From: Clostridia bacterium
GTDB lineage: Bacteria; Bacillota; Clostridia; Oscillospirales; UBA644
DNA: 41,212 bases
NCBI GenBank assembly: GCA_017934975.1
Contig: JAGBIM010000021.1
Coordinates: 1 to 41,212, forward strand
Reading direction: 5' to 3'
The notes below the pieces were generated by a model. It was not told the origin of the DNA. It saw nothing but the letters and a program-made list of their open reading frames with translations, and made no database searches. The stretch's first letter is position 1. Each line of letters starts with the position of its first letter. Positions 33,298-41,098 of this stretch are shown here, piece after piece. Made by a program: the position numbers and the translations under genes.

Positions 33298-34863
33298 ATG
33301 ATAAAGCGAATTTTTGCGGTTCTGCTGGCGATGACGATGCTTTTGCTTTGTGCCTGCGCCCCCTCCGAAACCCCGGAGACCACCCGAGGTCCCTCCCTGG
33401 ACGACGGGGTGGGCGATCGGGATTATCGGAGCGAGAATCACCGCTATCTGACCCTGTGGTCCTGGCAGATTCCCGACTTTAACTTGGCGGAGCAATATGC
33501 GAAAAAGGCCGTGGAGTGCGGCTTTACCGCCGTGGATCTGGGCGTTGCCTGGTCGGCCTTCGAGCCCCTGCGCGGGCATTTCGATTGGACCTGGCTGGAC
33601 GGCGTGGTGAAGGAATTTTCCGAGGAGGGGCTGGGTGTTTCTCTGATGCCTCTGCTCTGGACGAAGGATCTTTCCTGGGCGGAGGATCTGGCGGTGCAGG
33701 AAACGGCGCAGGGTCCTTGGGTGGTGGAAGAGCGGGGCAGTTTCGTGTCCTTCCACGACGCGCAGACTCTGGATACGGTGAAGAATACCCTGCAGAATTT
33801 TGCCCTGCGCGTTTCGGGCTACGGGAAGGTGATCACCCGTTGGGGCGTGCGTCTTTCCTGCTTCGGTGAGTTTGATTATTCGGTCAACGAGGATCTGGAT
33901 TATTCCCCCTCTGCAAAGCGGGAATTTCTTGATTATCTCAAGGAAAATTACGATTCCGTTACGGCTCTCAAGGACGTTCTGCCTGCCGCCGAATGGTCGG
34001 ATCTGGAGCAGAAATCCTGCAAAGAACTGGCCGACGCCTGCGGTGGGGATTGGCGCCGTTTTCGGCAGGAAAGTCTGCTGAAGGTTTTGGATCTCACCTG
34101 CTCGATTCTGCGCAGCGCCGACGGGAATATTCCCATCGTCTTCCCGCTGGGAACCTTCGGCAACGGCATGAAAAACGGTTATTCGGGGATCCTCGATCTG
34201 TGGCAGGTCTGCAACGGGTGTGATTTTGATATTCTGTCCCTTTCGGTCAGTGACGGCGTGGACACGGGACTCCTTCTTTCCTTGGCCGCGTCTTTGACCG
34301 ATAAACGGATTTCTCTGGAGGTGGACGGAGCGGGCGTTTGGGAAGAGGGCGGAGCGGTCGCCGCTCTGGAGCAGGTGAAAAAATGCGTTGGTTATGGGAT
34401 TTTCTCCCTCTCCACCGCCAACTTCACCTTGGATCAGCTAACGGCAAACAAGGAAACGCTTTTGCAGTATAAAACCCTTTTGGCGGCGGAAATCACGCCT
34501 CTTGCCGCCGACGAAACCAAGGGGGTCTTAATCTTCTCCCACGGGGTTGGAGAGATCACGCCGCCCCGCACCTATGATCAACTTTACGGCGAGGTTTGGA
34601 ATACTCTGTCCGAAAACGGAACGAAACCGGTACGCTTTTTTACCGACGGACAGATTGCCGCGGGAAAGGCAGGCTTGTCCTCGGTGACAGATCTGTACAG
34701 CGGCGTGATGACGGGGAAGGTTCCCGTCGCGCGGGGCTTTTGCGAGGTCTTTCTGGCCTCTTCGGCAAACCTGCAGGGCAACAATATCACCCTCGTGGAC
34801 TTGGACGGAAACCCCTGCTCCGAGGAGAACGCAGAGCTTCCCCATCGCATCAAAAATCCTTGA
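33298..34863 (+). CDS. Lipoprotein with a GH42-like glycoside hydrolase domain
   Basis: A 521-aa exported lipoprotein. The signal peptide MIKRIFAVLLAMTMLLLCAC ends in a lipobox (LCA before the modified Cys20). The mature part starts with a linker and then resembles a TIM-barrel hydrolase of the GH42/GH-A type: YLTLWSWQIPDFNLAEQYAK, FTAVDLGVAWSAFEP and GHFDWTWLDGVV. A candidate acid/base Glu lies in CFGEFDYS and a second candidate in SLEVDGAGVW. The usual downstream GH42 domains are not clear, so the substrate is unknown. The ATG at 33298 is preferred over the TTG at 33289, which sits too close to AGGAG. Confidence 0.7.
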   Translation: MIKRIFAVLLAMTMLLLCACAPSETPETTRGPSLDDGVGDRDYRSENHRYLTLWSWQIPDFNLAEQYAKKAVECGFTAVDLGVAWSAFEPLRGHFDWTWLDGVVKEFSEEGLGVSLMPLLWTKDLSWAEDLAVQETAQGPWVVEERGSFVSFHDAQTLDTVKNTLQNFALRVSGYGKVITRWGVRLSCFGEFDYSVNEDLDYSPSAKREFLDYLKENYDSVTALKDVLPAAEWSDLEQKSCKELADACGGDWRRFRQESLLKVLDLTCSILRSADGNIPIVFPLGTFGNGMKNGYSGILDLWQVCNGCDFDILSLSVSDGVDTGLLLSLAASLTDKRISLEVDGAGVWEEGGAVAALEQVKKCVGYGIFSLSTANFTLDQLTANKETLLQYKTLLAAEITPLAADETKGVLIFSHGVGEITPPRTYDQLYGEVWNTLSENGTKPVRFFTDGQIAAGKAGLSSVTDLYSGVMTGKVPVARGFCEVFLASSANLQGNNITLVDLDGNPCSEENAELPHRIKNP

Positions 34864-34886
34864 TATTAAGCCAAAAATAAAAGATT

Positions 34887-34916
34887 CCCCGCCGCATAAA
34901 ACGGCGGGGTTTTTTA
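34887..34916 (+). terminator. Intrinsic terminator of the lipoprotein gene
   Basis: A CCCCGCCG/CGGCGGGG stem with a CATAAAA loop is followed by seven T residues. Confidence 0.9.
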
Positions 34917-35261
34917 TCGGTCTTCTTCAAAAAGCTTTACCGCTTCGGGCAGGTCTTCGGGGGTGACGGTGCGCACCGTTTCGTCCCGCTCCGCCACGAA
35001 TCGGCAAATTTTTTCCTGGGGTGCGCCCTTGGGGCAGACGAGCCACACCCGCAGGTTGCGGCAGGCGGTCAGTCGGTTTTTCAGCAGATGCAGATCTGCG
35101 GGGAGAAAGGCGGGGTCGGTGGTTTCGTCGGTGGAGACGAGGATTTGGACGCAATTTGCTTTTAGGGCGCGTCGGGTAAAGAAGAGCAGAATTTGCCACG
35201 TGGTTTCAAATAATCCTACTACGGTGAAAAAAGCGACGAGGGCTTGCAGAAAGAATATCAT
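34914..35261 (-). CDS. Small membrane-anchored protein, unknown function
   Basis: A 115-aa protein with one N-terminal hydrophobic segment (about 2-28, FFLQALVAFFTVVGLFETTW) followed by a cytosolic-looking alpha/beta part (VQILVSTDET, LRVWLVCPKG, FVAERDETVRTVTPEDLP). I do not recognise the family. A good AAGGAG site supports the start. It is convergent with the lipoprotein gene and divergent from parA. Confidence 0.6.
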   Translation of the reverse strand: MIFFLQALVAFFTVVGLFETTWQILLFFTRRALKANCVQILVSTDETTDPAFLPADLHLLKNRLTACRNLRVWLVCPKGAPQEKICRFVAERDETVRTVTPEDLPEAVKLFEEDR

Positions 35262-35386
35262 GGCGCGAAACTCCTTTCGGTCTCTTTTCCAGAATATGCC
35301 GCGGGTGCGAAAAAGGTTCGTTGCGCAAAATTTGCAAATAGTTTAAAATCGCGGATTTTCCTTGCGGTTATGGGCTTTTTTGCGAT

Positions 35387-35402
35387 TGTTTCACGTGAAA
35401 CA
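35387..35402. other. parS: parS site 1
   Basis: TGTTTCACGTGAAACA is an exact match to the conserved chromosomal parS consensus, and the palindrome extends to 22 bp (35384-35405). It lies just upstream of the parA promoter. Confidence 0.97.
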
Positions 35403-35415
35403 ATCTTTTTCCCTC

Positions 35416-35444
35416 TTGATTTTTCTTCCAATCTGTGATAGAAT
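35416..35444 (+). promoter_or_regulatory. Promoter of parA-parB
   Basis: TTGATT (35416-35421), 17-nt spacer, TAGAAT (35439-35444), 32 nt before the parA start. ParB spreading from the parS site 14 bp upstream could repress it. Confidence 0.75.
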
Positions 35445-35476
35445 GAAAATGCACACGAACAAGAAGGAGAATGCCT

Positions 35477-36271
35477 ATGAAAATCATTGCCGTGGCAAAC
35501 CAGAAGGGCGGCGTGGGGAAAACCACCAGCGTGGTCAATCTCGCCTCCTGCGTGGCCGAAACGGGGAAAAAGGTCCTGCTTGTGGATTTAGACCCCCAAG
35601 GCAACGCTACTTCGGGCTGCGGAATCAACAAAAAACAGATCCGCACGTCCCTTTATCAAGTCATGATCGGCGACGCTCCCCTTTCTGCGGCCGTCACCAA
35701 AACCGCCTATAAAAATCTGTGGATTTTGCCGTCCACCATGGACCTGGCGGGGGCGGAGGTGGAATTGGTGGAAATGGAAAAGCGGGAACAATGCCTGAAA
35801 AACGCCTTGTCTCAGCCTCTTTCCGACGCAACGGGAAAGCCTTTGGTCTTCGATTACGTTTTGATCGACTGTCCCCCTTCTCTGGGGCTCTTGACCCTCA
35901 ACGCCCTGACCTGCGCCAATTCGGTGTTGATTCCCATTCAATGCGAGTTCTACGCCTTGGAGGGTCTGTCCCAGCTGACCAACACCATTCGCCAGGTGCG
36001 GCGTCTCTACAATCCCACGTTGGACATTGAGGGAATTCTGATCACCATGTACGACGGGCGGCTGAACCTCACCACCCAGGTTTTGGCGGAGGTGAAGAAA
36101 TATTTTGCGGGCAAGGTCTACAAAACCGTTATTCCCCGCAACGTCCGCATCAGCGAAGCCCCCAGTCACGGGGAGCCCATCAACTATTACGACCGCCACG
36201 CGAAGGGCGCGGTGGCCTATGCGGACCTGGCGAAGGAGTTTCTCCGCAATGAGAAACGAAATTCCCTGTAA
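35477..36271 (+). CDS. parA: Chromosome partitioning ATPase ParA (Soj)
   Basis: A deviant-Walker P-loop ATPase that acts with ParB in origin segregation. Residues 8-16 read QKGGVGKTT, with the signature lysine, followed by LLVDLDPQGNATSG and DYVLIDCPPSLGLLTLNA. The 264-aa length is normal. The ATG at 35477 has the better spacing to AAGGAG than the one at 35471. A parS site lies upstream and another between parA and parB. In most Firmicutes parAB sits beside mnmG/rsmG left of the origin; here it is on the other side. Confidence 0.96.
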   Translation: MKIIAVANQKGGVGKTTSVVNLASCVAETGKKVLLVDLDPQGNATSGCGINKKQIRTSLYQVMIGDAPLSAAVTKTAYKNLWILPSTMDLAGAEVELVEMEKREQCLKNALSQPLSDATGKPLVFDYVLIDCPPSLGLLTLNALTCANSVLIPIQCEFYALEGLSQLTNTIRQVRRLYNPTLDIEGILITMYDGRLNLTTQVLAEVKKYFAGKVYKTVIPRNVRISEAPSHGEPINYYDRHAKGAVAYADLAKEFLRNEKRNSL

Positions 36272-36299
36272 CCCTTGTAAACACACACTTTTTCGACGT

Positions 36300-36315
36300 T
36301 GTTTCACGTGAAACA
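36300..36315. other. parS: parS site 2
   Basis: A second exact TGTTTCACGTGAAACA, in the 59-nt gap between parA and parB, overlapping the region just before the parB ribosome site. Confidence 0.97.
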
Positions 36316-36330
36316 GAGAGGATGAAAGCC

Positions 36331-37206
36331 GTGAAAAAAGGATTAGGAAAAGGGCTGGACGCCCTCCTTTTGGACAACTCCATCGACGAAGTTCTGTCCG
36401 AAGGGCCCGTCCGCACCGTCTCCCTGCAGGCGGTGGAGCCCAACAAAAAACAACCACGTAAATACTTTGATAAGGAAGCCTTGCAGGTTTTGGCCGACTC
36501 CATTGCCGCCAACGGACTCCTGCAGCCCATCGTGGTGCGGGCCGTGGACGGAAACCGCTATCAGATCATTTCGGGAGAACGCCGCTGGCGTGCCTGCCGC
36601 ATGGCGGGGCTTCAGGAGGTTCCCGTGGTGGTCCGGGAGGAAGACGACCGTGCCGCGCTGGAATTGGGATTGATTGAAAACCTCCAGCGGGAAGACCTGA
36701 ACGTGGTGGAAGAAGCGGAAGGATATCGGGTTCTGATGGCGGAATATTCCATGACCCAGGAGCAGGTTGCCGCGAAGGTGGGCAAATCCCGCCCCGCCGT
36801 GGCCAACGCTCTGCGGATTCTGGCCCTTCCCGAGGATGTGCTGACTCTGGTGCTGAAGGGGGATCTTTCTTCGGGACACGCCCGTGCCCTTCTCCCCCTG
36901 TGCGAGGCCATCCTGCCCGAGGCGGTATACAAGCAAGCCCTTGCGGTTGCCGAGAAAAATCTTTCCGTGCGGGAAACGGAAGCCCTGGTCCGTTCCCTTT
37001 TGAATAAGAAAAACGCGCCCCCCAAGGCCCGCAAAAAGGATCTCTATCTTACGGAGCTGGAGCACAACATGACCCGTTCCTTCGGCCGCAAGGTAAAGAT
37101 TCAGGCTCCCAAGGGCAAGGCCAAAGGCAAAATCGAATTGGAATTTTATAACACGGAGGATCTGAACGAGCTTATTGCCCGACTGATCCCCGAAGATGCA
37201 GAATAA
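36331..37206 (+). CDS. parB: Chromosome partitioning protein ParB (Spo0J)
   Basis: This CTP-dependent clamp loads at parS and spreads along DNA. The N-terminal ParA-contact peptide is KKGLGKGLDALL, the CTPase motif is GERRWRA with NLQRED, and the central helix-turn-helix contains MTQEQVAAKVGKSRPAVANALR. The GTG at 36331 is preferred because it gives the usual MKKGLGKGLDALL start and lies 9 nt after AGAGAGG; the ATG at 36322 has no spacing. The 291-aa length is normal. serS follows after 12 nt. Confidence 0.96.
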   Translation: MKKGLGKGLDALLLDNSIDEVLSEGPVRTVSLQAVEPNKKQPRKYFDKEALQVLADSIAANGLLQPIVVRAVDGNRYQIISGERRWRACRMAGLQEVPVVVREEDDRAALELGLIENLQREDLNVVEEAEGYRVLMAEYSMTQEQVAAKVGKSRPAVANALRILALPEDVLTLVLKGDLSSGHARALLPLCEAILPEAVYKQALAVAEKNLSVRETEALVRSLLNKKNAPPKARKKDLYLTELEHNMTRSFGRKVKIQAPKGKAKGKIELEFYNTEDLNELIARLIPEDAE

Positions 37207-37218
37207 GGAGAAACAATT

Positions 37219-38505
37219 ATGCTGGACATCAAATTCGTCAGAGAAAACGCGGAACTGGTCAAGGAAAACATCCGCAAGAAATATCAGGACCACAAGCTCC
37301 CCTTGGTGGACGAGGTCATCGCTCTGGACAAGGAACTGCGGGAAATCAAGCAGGAAGTGGAGGTTTTGCGGGCAAAACGCAACAAGATCTCCAAACAGAT
37401 CGGGGCTCTGATGGGTCAGGGCATGCGGGACGAGGCCGAAGCGGTGAAAAAGGAAGTGGCCGACGACGGCGCGAAGATCGACGCTCTTTCCAAGCGGGAG
37501 GGCGAGGTTGCGGAGGAACTGCAGAAGAAAATGATGGTCATTCCCCAGATCATCGATCCCTCCGTTCCCATCGGCAAGGACGACAGCGAAAACGTGGAAG
37601 TGCAGAAATACGGCGAACCCATCGTTCCCGATTTCGAAATTCCCTATCATACGGAAATTATGGAAATGTTCAACGGCATTGATCTGGACGCCGCCCGCCG
37701 CGTGGCCGGAAACGGCTTCTATTATCTGATGGGTGATATCGCCCGTCTCCATTCCGCCGTCATTTCCTACGCCCGCGACTTCATGATCGATCGGGGCTTT
37801 ACCTACTGCGTGCCCCCCTTCATGATCCGCTCCGACGTGGTGACGGGGGTTATGTCCTTTGCGGAAATGGAAGCGATGATGTACAAGATTGAAGGGGAAG
37901 ACCTCTATCTGATCGGCACCAGCGAACACTCCATGATCGGTAAGTTTATCGACCAGATTCTCCCCGAATCTTCCCTTCCCCAGACCTTGACCAGCTATTC
38001 TCCCTGCTTCCGCAAGGAAAAGGGCGCCCACGGCATCGAGGAACGGGGCGTTTACCGCATCCATCAGTTCGAAAAGCAGGAAATGATCGTCATCTGCAAG
38101 CCCGAAGAATCTCCCGTTTGGTTCGACAAGCTGTGGCAGAATACGGTGGATCTGTTCCGTTCTATGGAAATTCCCGTCCGCACCCTGGAATGCTGCTCCG
38201 GGGATCTGGCAGATCTGAAGGTAAAATCCATCGACGTGGAGGCCTGGTCTCCCCGTCAGCAGAAATATTTCGAGGTGGGCTCTTGCTCCAATCTGGGCGA
38301 TGCCCAGGCTCGCCGTCTGAAGATCCGCGTCAACGGGGAAGACGGAAAGAAATATTTGGCTCATACCCTGAACAACACGGTGGTGGCGCCGCCCCGTATG
38401 CTCATCGCCTTCCTGGAAAATCACCTGCAGGCCGACGGCTCCGTGACCATTCCCGAAGTGCTTCGTCCCTACATGGGCGGCAAGGACCGCATCGAGCGGA
38501 AGTAA
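37219..38505 (+). CDS. serS: Seryl-tRNA synthetase
   Basis: This class II enzyme charges tRNA-Ser (and tRNA-Sec in organisms that have it). Residues 1-105 form the long coiled-coil arm (ALDKELREIKQEVEVLRAKR...) that grips the tRNA extra arm. Motif 2 is in SPCFRKEKGAHGIEERGVYR and motif 3 in NNTVVAPPRMLIAFLENH. The 428-aa length is normal. It starts 8 nt after AGGAG and is co-directional with parB. Confidence 0.97.
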   Translation: MLDIKFVRENAELVKENIRKKYQDHKLPLVDEVIALDKELREIKQEVEVLRAKRNKISKQIGALMGQGMRDEAEAVKKEVADDGAKIDALSKREGEVAEELQKKMMVIPQIIDPSVPIGKDDSENVEVQKYGEPIVPDFEIPYHTEIMEMFNGIDLDAARRVAGNGFYYLMGDIARLHSAVISYARDFMIDRGFTYCVPPFMIRSDVVTGVMSFAEMEAMMYKIEGEDLYLIGTSEHSMIGKFIDQILPESSLPQTLTSYSPCFRKEKGAHGIEERGVYRIHQFEKQEMIVICKPEESPVWFDKLWQNTVDLFRSMEIPVRTLECCSGDLADLKVKSIDVEAWSPRQQKYFEVGSCSNLGDAQARRLKIRVNGEDGKKYLAHTLNNTVVAPPRMLIAFLENHLQADGSVTIPEVLRPYMGGKDRIERK

Positions 38506-38522
38506 GAGATTGAGGCGTGGGC

Positions 38523-38669
38523 GTACTTTTCTTTCCAGCCACTGCAAAAGTGTCGACCATCGAAAAATCTTCGCCTTCGGCTTGCATTTTTCGGGTCTCA
38601 CTTTTTTCGGGAAAGGAAAGAAAAGTACCAAAAGAAAGGAAAGCGAGGCCGACGGATTGCATCCGTCGG
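38523..38669 (+). repeat. YRR triple-arm element, type 1 end, split by a hairpin insert
   Basis: The clamp is GTAC/GTAC. The second-arm core GAAAGGAAAGAAAA is mirrored in AAAAGAAAGGAAAG. The first arm is split by the insert at 38537-38603; without it an 18-bp hairpin with one extra T is restored. It begins 18 nt after the serS stop. Confidence 0.85.
38537..38603 (-). repeat. Hairpin-insert element, subtype I (67 nt)
   Basis: This is the reverse orientation of the unit at 11032, inserted within the first arm of a YRR element. All nested helices of subtype I are intact. Confidence 0.85.
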
Positions 38670-38708
38670 AGGGATAGGAAATGGGTTTTGTTATGATTCC
38701 GTTTCCTT

Positions 38709-38782
38709 CGCCGCAAGAATTGCGGCGACACCGCTTTTCTTTTTGCTTCTTTTTCTTTTCTCGTGAAAAGAAAAAGAAGAAC
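38709..38782 (-). repeat. YRR triple-arm element, type 2 end
   Basis: The spacer is GAAGC. The second-arm core GAAAAGAAAAA is mirrored in AAAAAGAAAAG, followed by CGCCGCAA/TTGCGGCG. It lies upstream of cca and faces the type 1 copy at 38523; these two elements with one insert account for most of the 338-bp serS-cca gap. Confidence 0.85.
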
Positions 38783-38793
38783 CCCTCGTTTTG

Positions 38794-38829
38794 CAAAGCG
38801 GGAGATCGTTTTGGTCTCCCGCTTTTTTG
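38794..38829 (+). terminator. Hairpin with T run upstream of cca
   Basis: GCGGGAGATCGTTTT and GGTCTCCCGC form a stem of at least 8 bp followed by TTTTTTG. It lies just upstream of the cca ribosome site and could be a terminator or attenuator. Confidence 0.6.
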
Positions 38830-38843
38830 AAAGGATTGTAATA

Positions 38844-40169
38844 ATGTTGAATTTTGATGCGCGGGCGCTTGCTCTGTTGAATCGGCTGAACGAGAATGGC
38901 TACGAGGCTTTTCTCGTGGGCGGTTGCGTGCGGGATGCTTTGCGGAATGTTGAAATTCACGATTATGACGTCACCACCTCTGCCCTGCCGCAAGAAACCC
39001 TTGCGTGCTTCCCCGATTGCCCCGTGATCGAGACGGGGATCCGCCACGGCACGGTGACGGTGTTGTGGGAGGGGTTGCCCGTGGAGGTGACCACCTATCG
39101 GGTGGACGGGGGCTACTCCGACGGACGGCACCCCGACGGCGTGCGCTTCACGCCCTCCCTGGAGGAGGATTTGGCGCGGCGGGATTTCACCGTCAACGCC
39201 ATGGCCTTCTCTCCCCTTCGGGGCTTTTGCGACCCCTTTGGCGGGCGAGTCGATCTGGAGGCGGGGATTTTGCGGTGCGTGGGGGATCCGAGCCGACGGT
39301 TTTCCGAGGATTCTCTGCGGATTTTACGGGGGCTTCGTTTTTCCTCCGTCACGGGCTTTTCCTTGGAATTTCAGACGAAATCCGCTCTGATCGCCCTGCG
39401 GGAGGGGCTGCAAAAGGTCTCTGCCGAGCGGATTCGGGAGGAGTTCGTCAAGCTGATCTGCGGGACGCACGCGGAGGCGATTTTGCGGGAATTTCCCCAA
39501 GTCATCGGGGTTTTTCTCCCCGAAATTCTGCCCACGGTGGGCTTTGATCAACGGAATTATCATCATTGTCATACTCTTTATGAGCATACTTTGGCGGTTC
39601 TTTCTGCGGTGCCGCCTCTCCCCCACCTGCGGCTGGCGGCCCTTTTGCACGACGTGGCAAAGCCCGAAACCTTCTCTTTGGACGAAGGGGGCACGGGGCA
39701 TTTTTACGGCCACGCCCAGCGGTCTGCGGAGAGGGCGGATGAAATTTTGCGCCGCTTGCGCTTTGACAACGAGACCCGCAGGGCGGTGGTCACTCTGATT
39801 CGTCATCACGACGGGCCTTTGGAGGAATCGGAGGGGTCGGTGCGGCGGAAGCTGAACAAGCTGGGGGATCTGTTTTTTGATTATCTTGCCCTCTGTCGGG
39901 CAGACACCTTGGGGCTGGCCCCCGAATTTCACGGGCGGATTTCCCATTTTGACCGTCTGGAGGTTCTGGCACGGAAAATTCTGGCAGAAAATCCCTGCCT
40001 GAGGGAGAAGGATCTGGCGGTAAACGGTCACGATCTGATGCTGCTCGGTTACCGTGGTCCGCAGATCGGGGCTGCGTTGCGGCGGCTTCTGGACGCGGTT
40101 CTGGACGGGGCGGTGGAAAACGAAAAAGAACTTTTATTGCAATATCTCAATCGGGAGGACGAAACATGA
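38844..40169 (+). CDS. cca: CCA tRNA nucleotidyltransferase
   Basis: This class II nucleotidyltransferase adds or repairs the CCA end of tRNAs. The active-site motifs are LVGGCVRDALRN and HDYDVTTSA (metal-binding D-x-D), then RRDFTVNAMA and EDSLRILRGLRF. The C-terminal half carries an HD domain (LAALLHDVAKPETF, HHDG), which many bacterial Cca proteins have. The ATG at 38844 follows AAAGGA; the upstream frame would be repeat sequence. It is 441 aa. Its stop overlaps the next start as ATGA. Confidence 0.95.
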   Translation: MLNFDARALALLNRLNENGYEAFLVGGCVRDALRNVEIHDYDVTTSALPQETLACFPDCPVIETGIRHGTVTVLWEGLPVEVTTYRVDGGYSDGRHPDGVRFTPSLEEDLARRDFTVNAMAFSPLRGFCDPFGGRVDLEAGILRCVGDPSRRFSEDSLRILRGLRFSSVTGFSLEFQTKSALIALREGLQKVSAERIREEFVKLICGTHAEAILREFPQVIGVFLPEILPTVGFDQRNYHHCHTLYEHTLAVLSAVPPLPHLRLAALLHDVAKPETFSLDEGGTGHFYGHAQRSAERADEILRRLRFDNETRRAVVTLIRHHDGPLEESEGSVRRKLNKLGDLFFDYLALCRADTLGLAPEFHGRISHFDRLEVLARKILAENPCLREKDLAVNGHDLMLLGYRGPQIGAALRRLLDAVLDGAVENEKELLLQYLNREDET

Positions 40170-40753
40170 ATCTGATTATCCTTGCGGGGATGCCCGCCAC
40201 GGGGAAAACCACCCTTTCCAAGAAAATTGCGGCGGCCCTTGGGATGCCGATTTTGGAAAAGGATGAAATCAAAGAAGAAATGTACAAGATTCAGGGATAC
40301 CGCGGGTTGGAGGACCGTGCTTTGGGGGACGTGGTGGCCAACGCCATTCTGCTGAAATGCGCGAAAAATATTCTGCAAAGCGGAACTTCTCTGCTTTTGG
40401 TGAACAATTTTGATCCTTCCATGGAGGGGCAGGTGCAGGAGTTGCTGGATTCCACGGGATGCCGTTGCGTGATGGTCTTTTTGGACGGGGACGCGGATAT
40501 TCTCCATCAGCGGTACGTGCATCGGGACGCCATCCACAGCCGTCATTCCGTCCACGAGTTGTGGGACTGCTATCCCCCCAAGCCGGGGGACGTGCCCAAG
40601 GATATGTCCCGGGAGTTGTTCCGAGAGGTTTTTGAGGAAATGGGCATGGCGGATTTCCGCATCAACGCGCCCCGCATTGATCTGGACGCTACCCACCCCG
40701 AAACCATCGACGTGGAGGGTTTGATCGGTCAAATCAAGGCTTTGCTGGCTTGA
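40166..40753 (+). CDS. P-loop kinase-like ATP-binding protein
   Basis: A 195-aa protein with Walker A GMPATGKTTLSK at residues 8-19, a following ILEKDEIKEEMY segment typical of the AAA_33/zeta-kinase fold, and an RYVHRDAIHSRH lid-like part. The substrate is not identifiable; small-molecule or nucleotide kinases share this pattern. It overlaps cca by four bases, so it is translationally coupled to it, which hints at a nucleotide or tRNA-related role. Confidence 0.7.
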   Translation: MNLIILAGMPATGKTTLSKKIAAALGMPILEKDEIKEEMYKIQGYRGLEDRALGDVVANAILLKCAKNILQSGTSLLLVNNFDPSMEGQVQELLDSTGCRCVMVFLDGDADILHQRYVHRDAIHSRHSVHELWDCYPPKPGDVPKDMSRELFREVFEEMGMADFRINAPRIDLDATHPETIDVEGLIGQIKALLA

Positions 40754-40772
40754 CGGAGACGGGGATGGGAGT

Positions 40773-40853
40773 GTTCTTTTCTTTCTTTTCAGAGAAAAGA
40801 AAGAAAAGAACCAAAAGAAAGAAAAGCGTGATCCGACGGATTCCATCCGTCGG
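40773..40853 (+). repeat. YRR triple-arm element, type 1 end, tandem copy 1
   Basis: The second-arm core GAAAAGAAAGAAAA is mirrored, followed by CCGACGG/CCGTCGG. It starts 20 nt after the kinase-like gene. With the AAGACCGAGA hairpin downstream (40876-40905) it forms a unit of about 150 bp that is repeated at once. Confidence 0.85.
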
Positions 40854-40875
40854 GGGGAAGGTGAATATTTTACGC

Positions 40876-40907
40876 AAGACCGAGAGGCGATTTCTTCTCG
40901 GTCTTTT
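40876..40907 (+). terminator. Terminator-like hairpin in the tandem unit
   Basis: An AAGACCGAGA/TCTCGGTCTT stem is followed by TTTG. The same hairpin with one loop change recurs at 41036-41057. Confidence 0.65.
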
Positions 40908-40923
40908 GTTGTGGGACGGGAGT

Positions 40924-41003
40924 GTTCTTCTCTTTCCTTTCGGGAAAGGAAAGAGAAGAACCAAGAGAAAGGAAAGCGTGATCCGACGGAATGCTTCCGT
41001 CGG
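40924..41003 (+). repeat. YRR triple-arm element, type 1 end, tandem copy 2
   Basis: The second-arm core GAAAGGAAAGAGAA is mirrored in AAGAGAAAGGAAAG. Compared with copy 1 each arm carries two substitutions at corresponding positions, while the flanks stay nearly identical. Confidence 0.85.
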
Positions 41004-41035
41004 GGGAAAGTTGAATGTTTTACGCAAGACCGAGA

Positions 41036-41057
41036 GACGATTTCTTCTCGGTCTTTT
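41036..41057 (+). terminator. Terminator-like hairpin, second copy
   Basis: AAGACCGAGA pairs with TCTCGGTCTT, followed by TTTCTC. It is the second copy of the 40876 hairpin. Confidence 0.6.
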
Positions 41058-41098
41058 CTCTTGAATGGTGCGGAAAAGAAGTACGATGCGTAAACGCA

